From contig NZ_POUB01000010.1 of the NCBI RefSeq assembly GCF_003236335.1, forward strand, positions 1-63,316: a DNA stretch of 63,316 bases, in the 5' to 3' direction. The position numbers were made by a program, and so were the translations under genes. Shown in pieces: positions 58,885-63,316 of the stretch. The notes under the pieces were generated by a model. The model had not been told where the DNA came from, did no database searches, and was given only the letters and a program-made list of their open reading frames with translations. The stretch's first letter is position 1; each line of letters opens with the position of its first letter. Origin of the DNA: Micromonospora deserti. Lineage in GTDB: Bacteria > Actinomycetota > Actinomycetes > Mycobacteriales > Micromonosporaceae.

Positions 58885-59979
58885 ATGAGCGTGCTCGACC
58901 GCCGCACCCTCAACCGGTCGCTCCTGGCCCGCCAGCTCCTGCTGCAGCGGCACGACATGCCGGTCGCCGACGCCCTCGAGCACCTGGTGGGGCTACAGGC
59001 GCAGGAGCCCCTGGAGCCGTACGTCGGGTTGTGGAGCCGACTGGCTGGCTTCCAGCCGCCAGCGCTGGCCGAGCTGCTGCTGAGCCGCCGGGCGGTCCGC
59101 ACGCTGCTGATGCGCCGCACCCTCCACCTGGTGACCGCGCGCGACTGCCTCGCGCTGCGGCCCGTGCACCACTCCATGCTGGTCTCACGCATGTGGTCAA
59201 CGCTGCGCCGGGTGCTGCCCGGCGTCGACCTCGACGAGCTGGCGAGACTGGGCCGGCCGCTGTTCGAGGAGCGGCCGCGCATGCTGACCGAGGCGGCCCG
59301 CGCGATCGCCGACCGCTGGCCGGGGGTGGAGCCGCGCTCGCTGGGTGACGCGCTCAGCACGCTCGTGCCGCTCGTGCAGGTGCCACCCCGCGGTGTCTGG
59401 GGCGAGCGCGGCGCCGCGTACAACACCCTGATCGAGGCGTGGCTGGGCCGCCCGCTGGAGCCGGAGTCGCCGGCCACCGTCGACGCGCTGGTCCTGCGCT
59501 ACCTCGCCGCCTACGGCCCGGCGGCCAGCGCTGACATCCGCGCCTGGTCGGGGCTGAGTGGGCTGCGGGAGTCCGTCCAGCGGTTGCGACCGTGGTTGCG
59601 GACGTTCCGCGACGAGCGCGGCCGCGAGTTGCTCGACGTGCCCGACGGCGCGCTGCCCGACCCGGAGACCCCGGCGCCGCCGCGCTTCCTGCCGGCGTTC
59701 GACAACGCGGTGCTCGGCTACGACGACCGCAGCCGCGTCATCGACACCGAGTATCGCGGGCTGAGCGTCGCGGGTGCCCGCTTCCTGCTGGTTGACGGCC
59801 GGGTCGCGGGCACCTGGGCGGTCACGGTGGACGACGGCGCGGCGACGTTGCGGATCACGCCGCTGCGCGCGCTCACGATAGGCGAGCGCGGCGCCGTCGT
59901 CGCCGAGGGCGAGAGCCTGCTGACCATGTTTCAGCCCGAGCCAAGGCACGCCAACCACGTCTTGATCACGGACGCTTGA
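58885..59979 (+). CDS. Winged-helix DNA-binding protein (AlkZ/YcaQ-like, HTH_42)
   Basis: 364 residues from ATG 58885. Family features: LNRSLLARQLLLQRHDM, HLVGLQAQEPLEPYVGLWSR, RTLLMRRTLHLVTARDCLAL, RYLAAYGPAASADIRAWSGL and FLPAFDNAVLGYDDRSRVID. The AlkZ family includes DNA glycosylases for interstrand crosslinks, often encoded with natural-product genes (family knowledge). No cluster is present here. The QxQ (LQAQEP) motif of that family is present. Confidence 0.88.
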   Translation: MSVLDRRTLNRSLLARQLLLQRHDMPVADALEHLVGLQAQEPLEPYVGLWSRLAGFQPPALAELLLSRRAVRTLLMRRTLHLVTARDCLALRPVHHSMLVSRMWSTLRRVLPGVDLDELARLGRPLFEERPRMLTEAARAIADRWPGVEPRSLGDALSTLVPLVQVPPRGVWGERGAAYNTLIEAWLGRPLEPESPATVDALVLRYLAAYGPAASADIRAWSGLSGLRESVQRLRPWLRTFRDERGRELLDVPDGALPDPETPAPPRFLPAFDNAVLGYDDRSRVIDTEYRGLSVAGARFLLVDGRVAGTWAVTVDDGAATLRITPLRALTIGERGAVVAEGESLLTMFQPEPRHANHVLITDA

Positions 59980-60064
59980 CGCAGGCGTAGGCGCCGTAGC
60001 AGGGGTGCGAGAACTCGACGCCCACGACGTCGAAACCGGCCGCGGCTGACGGCTGCGGGTCGTG

Positions 60065-61629
60065 CGGACCTGTCGAGGGGTGACGCCGCCCCGGCCATCG
60101 ACAAGCTGACCACGGCGATCGGCCTGTGGAGGGGGCCGCCGGCGAGGGCCTACCTTGCGGCACCACGTTGGACAACCGCTGGGCAAGCCTGGAGGAGCAG
60201 CGTCTCCAGGTCTTCGAGGAACTGGCGCAGGCCCGGCTGGTGGTCGGCGAGCACGCCGGCCTGCTGCCGGAGCTGCGTCGCCACCTCGCCGCGCACCCGC
60301 TGCGGAAGCGCGCCTGAGGGCAGTTGATGCTCGCGCTCTACCGGTGCGGCGACGTCCCAGCGGCGCTCACCGCGTACCGCGACGCACACACCGCCCTCAA
60401 TGAGCAGCTCGGCATCGGACCGGGGGAGGAGCTCGCAGCGCTGCACCGGGCGATGCTCGACCGGGCGCCGGAGCTAGCCTGCACCGCCCCGTCCGCGCCG
60501 GTCACGGCGGGCAAGGTAGCGCTCGCCAACACCGACCCCACCGCCACGGGCGCGATGGGCAAGGTGGCGACGGACGCAGGTGCCGCCGCGTCCGCCTGAT
60601 CCCGGTGATCCCCCGGGAACTGCCGGCTGACCTGGTCACCTTCATCGGGCGTACGTCGGAGGTGACGGACGTGGTCGCGGCCGTGACCGGCGCGACGCCG
60701 GCCGCGGTGGTGGTCAGCGGCCCGCCCGGCAGCGGCAAGAGCGCCCTGGCGGTACGCGCGGCGCACGCGGTCGCTGCCGACTACCCGGACGGGCAGGTGT
60801 TCGTCGATGTCGCCTCCCAGCCGTCGGTGACTGCCGAAGAGGTGCTGGGCCGGGTGCTGCGCGCCCTGGGGCTGCCCGCCGCCGAGGTGCCGGAGGGTGT
60901 CGACGAGCGGGCCGGCTGGTACCGGTCCCGGGACGCCGGCCGGCGGATCCTGCTCGTGGTCGACGGCGTCACCGGGGCGGAGCAGGTGCGACCGCTGATC
61001 CCGGCCGGGCCGGGCCCGGCCCGGGGCTGATCGTGGTCGGCCAGCGGCACCTGCACAGCCTGGACGGGGTCCGCCAGGTCGGGCTGGGGCCGGTGGGCGC
61101 GACCGGAGCGCGGTCGCTGCTGGCCGCCGCGGAGCGGCTGAACGCGGACCCGGCCGCCACCGCTGAGCTGGTCCGGCTCTGCGCCGGCTCGGTCCGGGCG
61201 CTGCGGATCACCGGGTCGCGGCTGGCCAGCCGCCCGGAGATGCCGGTGGCGGCCCTGGTCGAGCAGCTGCGTGACCGCCGGGACCGGCTGGACCTGCTGG
61301 CGTACGGGCACCTGTCGGTGCGGGCGAGCCTGGCCGTCGGCGTCGCCGCGGTCAGCTCCGCCGACGAGGTCGCCGGTCGCCTGCTCGAACTCCTCGGGGA
61401 GTGCCCGGACGGGATGGCCGCGCCGGACCGGACGGCGGCGCGGCTCGGCGTCTCCACCCAGCGCATGTGGCAGGCCCTCGAAGACCTGGTCGACGCCCAC
61501 CTGATGTGCCGGGACGAACCGGGCGAATACCGGTTGCCCGCGCTGGTCCGCGACTACGCCGCCGAGCTGGCGGCGGTGCCGTCGGTGGCCCCGCACCCCG
61601 GCTGGCGGGTGGAGTCGGTCGCGGCCTGA
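60065..61629 (+). pseudogene. AfsR/SARP-type regulator, decayed
   Basis: Parts, in order: BTAD domain in frame (LEEQRLQVFEELAQARLVVG, ELRRHLAAHPLRKRA), a TGA at 60315-60317, then the same frame (LMLALYRCGDVPAALTAYRD, LGIGPGEELAALHRAML); a shift to another frame at ~60600 for the NB-ARC P-loop (VVVSGPPGSGKSALAVRAAH) and RILLVVDGVTGAEQVRPLI; a further shift at ~61030 for the helical tail. One nonsense and two frameshifts make it non-functional. Confidence 0.75.
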
Positions 61630-61650
61630 CCAGTGCGCTCGGCGGACGCG

Positions 61651-61926
61651 TCAGGCCACCTCGCCGCGGACGATGGCCACCGCCACCCGGCAGAACTCCT
61701 CCATGTCCGGCTGGAACCCGGCCGCGATGTCGGGGTGCAGGCCGGCCCGGGTCTCGTCGAGCAGCCGCTGGCAGACCTGCTCGACGGGCTCGCCGGCGTA
61801 GCCGGCGCGGACCCGTTCCGTCGCCGCCTGTAGCGCCGAGGTCAGCTGATCCTCCAGCGGCCCGCGCAGCTTCCGCTGCACGGGATCGAGTTTGCGGGGG
61901 TCCAGCGTGACATGTGGCTCCGACAT
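61651..61926 (-). CDS. Hypothetical helical protein
   Basis: 91 residues: PVQRKLRGPLEDQLTSALQA, GEPVEQVCQRLLDETRAGLH, DMEEFCRVAVAIVRGEVA. ATG 61926, with GAAGGGAG before it. Entirely helical and soluble. Lies 47 bp downstream of the next hypothetical gene on the same strand, so likely an operon. No function. Confidence 0.65.
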   Translation of the reverse strand: MSEPHVTLDPRKLDPVQRKLRGPLEDQLTSALQAATERVRAGYAGEPVEQVCQRLLDETRAGLHPDIAAGFQPDMEEFCRVAVAIVRGEVA

Positions 61927-61973
61927 CGGCGCTCCCTTCGTCGGCGTCCGCGGTACCCCACCGCGGCCATCGG

Positions 61974-62405
61974 TCAAACCACGGTCGGTACGGCGGCCAC
62001 CCGCACCTGGTACGAGAAGTCCTCGGCCGGCTCCTCCATGTACGACAGCCGGCGGATCTGCCGGTCGTCGTCGTAGAGGGCGACGTCCACCAGGACGCCG
62101 AGATGCGCCAGGCCGATGTTGGCCACCCGCTTCTTGTCCTGCAGCACGGCGCACACCCCGCCCAGCAGGCTGCTGGCGTCGGAGGTGCGGTGCCCGGGCG
62201 GGCTGCGTAGCACGAGGTCCACCTCGATCGGCCCGGGCAGCGGGGTCCAGCCGGTGCGCTGGGCCGCGTCGCAGGCCGCCTGGAGCAGGGCGCGGACCCT
62301 CGTCGCCTGCCGGTGCCCGGCGGCGAAGATGGACAGCGCCTCGGTCTTGACCGGTGGCAGGCCGCTCACCTCGAACGTCAGGGCGAGAGCGCGGGTGTCC
62401 TGCAC
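61974..62405 (-). CDS. Hypothetical protein, possibly RusA-like fold
   Basis: 143 residues from GTG 62405 (GAGGAGGTG upstream). ALTFEVSGLPPVKTEALSIF, GPIEVDLVLRSPPGHRTSDA and LVDVALYDDDRQIRRLSYME. The placement of Asp residues (VDLVLR, SDASS, YDDDRQI) recalls the RusA Holliday-junction resolvase fold, but similarity is weak and the name is not proposed. Confidence 0.6.
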   Translation of the reverse strand: MQDTRALALTFEVSGLPPVKTEALSIFAAGHRQATRVRALLQAACDAAQRTGWTPLPGPIEVDLVLRSPPGHRTSDASSLLGGVCAVLQDKKRVANIGLAHLGVLVDVALYDDDRQIRRLSYMEEPAEDFSYQVRVAAVPTVV

Positions 62406-62592
62406 GACGGCACCTCCTCGTTGGGGACGATCCTGCCCAACCGGTGGACCGGTGCAGGGGAGTTCCCGCGAGAACCAACCGATCGGGCGGGTCGGGGTCG
62501 GCCGGAGGCGTATCGACGTCGGCGGCGTACGCGCTGGCTGCGGAGCTAAGGAAACGCTAGACCACCCGGCGGTCGCTGGGTAGCTTCGCCGC

Positions 62593-63297
62593 TCACTGGG
62601 TGGGACGTGGCGCGAAGGCGCAGAACTCGTTGCCCTCCGGGTCGGCCAGGGTCCACCAGGTGATGGTGTCGTCCGGCTCGTGCAGCAGCGTCGCACCGGC
62701 CGTGATCAGCGCGGTCGGCTTCGGGTCGGTCAGATGGACGTCCCAGTGCATCCGGTTCTTGACCGTCTTACGCTCCGGCACCGGGTCGAAGATCCATTGG
62801 CGCCACGGGAAGCCGGCCGCACCCACCACCGACGCGTGGCCCTGCTCGCTGGTCTTCACCTCGCCACCGACCACGCCGGCCCACCAGGTTGCCTGGGCGA
62901 CCGGGTCGGCCGAGTCCACGACCAGCGCGATCGGCCCGGGCCGTGCCCCCTCGCGGGGCGGGAACGCGCAGAACAGGTTGCCGTCCGGGTCGGCCAGCAC
63001 CCACCAGCTGATCTCCGCGTCCGGCTCGCGGACCAGCCGCGCCCCGGCGCCGAGCAGCGCCGCCGGCTCCGCCTCGGTCAGCCGCAGGTCGAGGTGTACG
63101 CGGGTCTTCACGGTACGCGGCTCCGACACCCGGTTGACCCAGATCGACTCCGCGCCGGAGCCGGCGGCGCGCGGGTCGATCCGGGTGTCGCCGTCGCCGA
63201 GGTCCACCAGGTCGCCGTCGAGGATCCGGGCCCAGAAGGCGCCCAACGCGTGCGGGTCGGCAGCGTCCAGACAGAGGTCCTTGAAGCGCGTGATCAT
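62593..63297 (-). CDS. Two-domain VOC/glyoxalase_6-like protein
   Basis: 234 residues. Two tandem VOC modules: ITRFKDLCLDAADPHALGAF with LADPDGNLFCAF, and PIALVVDSADPVAQATWWAG with LADPEGNEFCAF. Each holds a VHLDLRL/WDVHLTD strand. Function unknown; duplication of the module is visible from the two PDGNxFCAF ends. ATG 63297, close to the window end. Confidence 0.9.
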   Translation of the reverse strand: MITRFKDLCLDAADPHALGAFWARILDGDLVDLGDGDTRIDPRAAGSGAESIWVNRVSEPRTVKTRVHLDLRLTEAEPAALLGAGARLVREPDAEISWWVLADPDGNLFCAFPPREGARPGPIALVVDSADPVAQATWWAGVVGGEVKTSEQGHASVVGAAGFPWRQWIFDPVPERKTVKNRMHWDVHLTDPKPTALITAGATLLHEPDDTITWWTLADPEGNEFCAFAPRPTQ

Positions 63298-63316
63298 CCG
63301 CCCATCATGCCCACCC

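Noticed and set aside
59968..60050. Minus-strand tail of a methyltransferase (GFDVVGVEFSHPCYGAYAC)
   Set aside because: Only about 25 codons look meaningful; too short to annotate as a relic with confidence.
1..63316. CRISPR array
   Set aside because: The repeated units are hundreds to thousands of bases apart and separated by genes; no regular spacer structure and no cas gene.

Overview
The window is high-GC actinomycete DNA. Family A polymerase lacking the 5' nuclease, F420-linked oxidoreductases, GH63/glycogen enzymes, LysR/PadR/WYL regulators, ATGA/GTGA gene overlaps and frequent GTG starts together suggest a Micromonosporaceae-type organism (Micromonospora, Salinispora or a relative). 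The taxon is an inference from gene content. Family names below come from motif recognition in the sequence, not from a database search.

Bases 1-20,750 look like ordinary chromosome. In order they hold: the end of a sugar ABC importer (two permeases), a DNA polymerase, a MobA-like nucleotidyltransferase, an APH-like kinase, an amidohydrolase coupled to a YdjM-like membrane hydrolase, an alpha-glucan block (GT4 synthase-like, debranching enzyme, divergent GH63 glucosidase), a TetR regulator, a HAD phosphatase, an L,D-transpeptidase behind a structured leader and terminator, an AmpR-like module (class A beta-lactamase divergent from lysR plus a second serine hydrolase), and two F420-type oxidoreductases.

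From about 20.8 to 50 kb the window is an accessory island. It has IS and recombinase relics (ISAs1-, IS630-, IS256-, IS110- and IS5-like, a tyrosine integrase tail, two serine resolvase pieces) and a tRNA 3'-end fragment at 22.46 kb that may mark an attachment site. Single small accessory genes (GNAT, VOC, MOSC, DinB, methyltransferase, SMI1/KNR4, two DUF4241-like, Zn-ribbon proteins) alternate on both strands. Many genes are truncated or frameshifted. A dispersed ~60-115 bp palindromic repeat (core CTGCCGCCGACCG with CGTCACGGTGCGTGACG, ending CTGCCGATGTGCGGATG) lies between the genes at about fifteen sites from 25 to 58.5 kb and is absent from the ordinary flanks. This is the most novel feature of the window. 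The island also carries a membrane-anchored P-loop NTPase with Sel1/TPR repeats, a PadR-ABC operon ruined by a deletion, a LysR/TauE pair, and a PadR/permease-prefix operon with a perfect palindromic operator.

From 50.1 to 54.3 kb an intact five-gene operon sits under a cobalamin riboswitch: binding lipoprotein, FecCD permease, ATPase, a CbiX-ferredoxin fusion and a second thioredoxin-like [2Fe-2S] protein. The last four starts of the operon are coupled or closely spaced. It is followed by more relics (IS5 and IS701 pieces, the tail of an ECF41-type sigma factor), a CPBP protease, small frameshifted genes, a winged-helix AlkZ-like protein, a decayed AfsR-like regulator, and finally ordinary genes (two hypotheticals and a two-domain glyoxalase-like protein).
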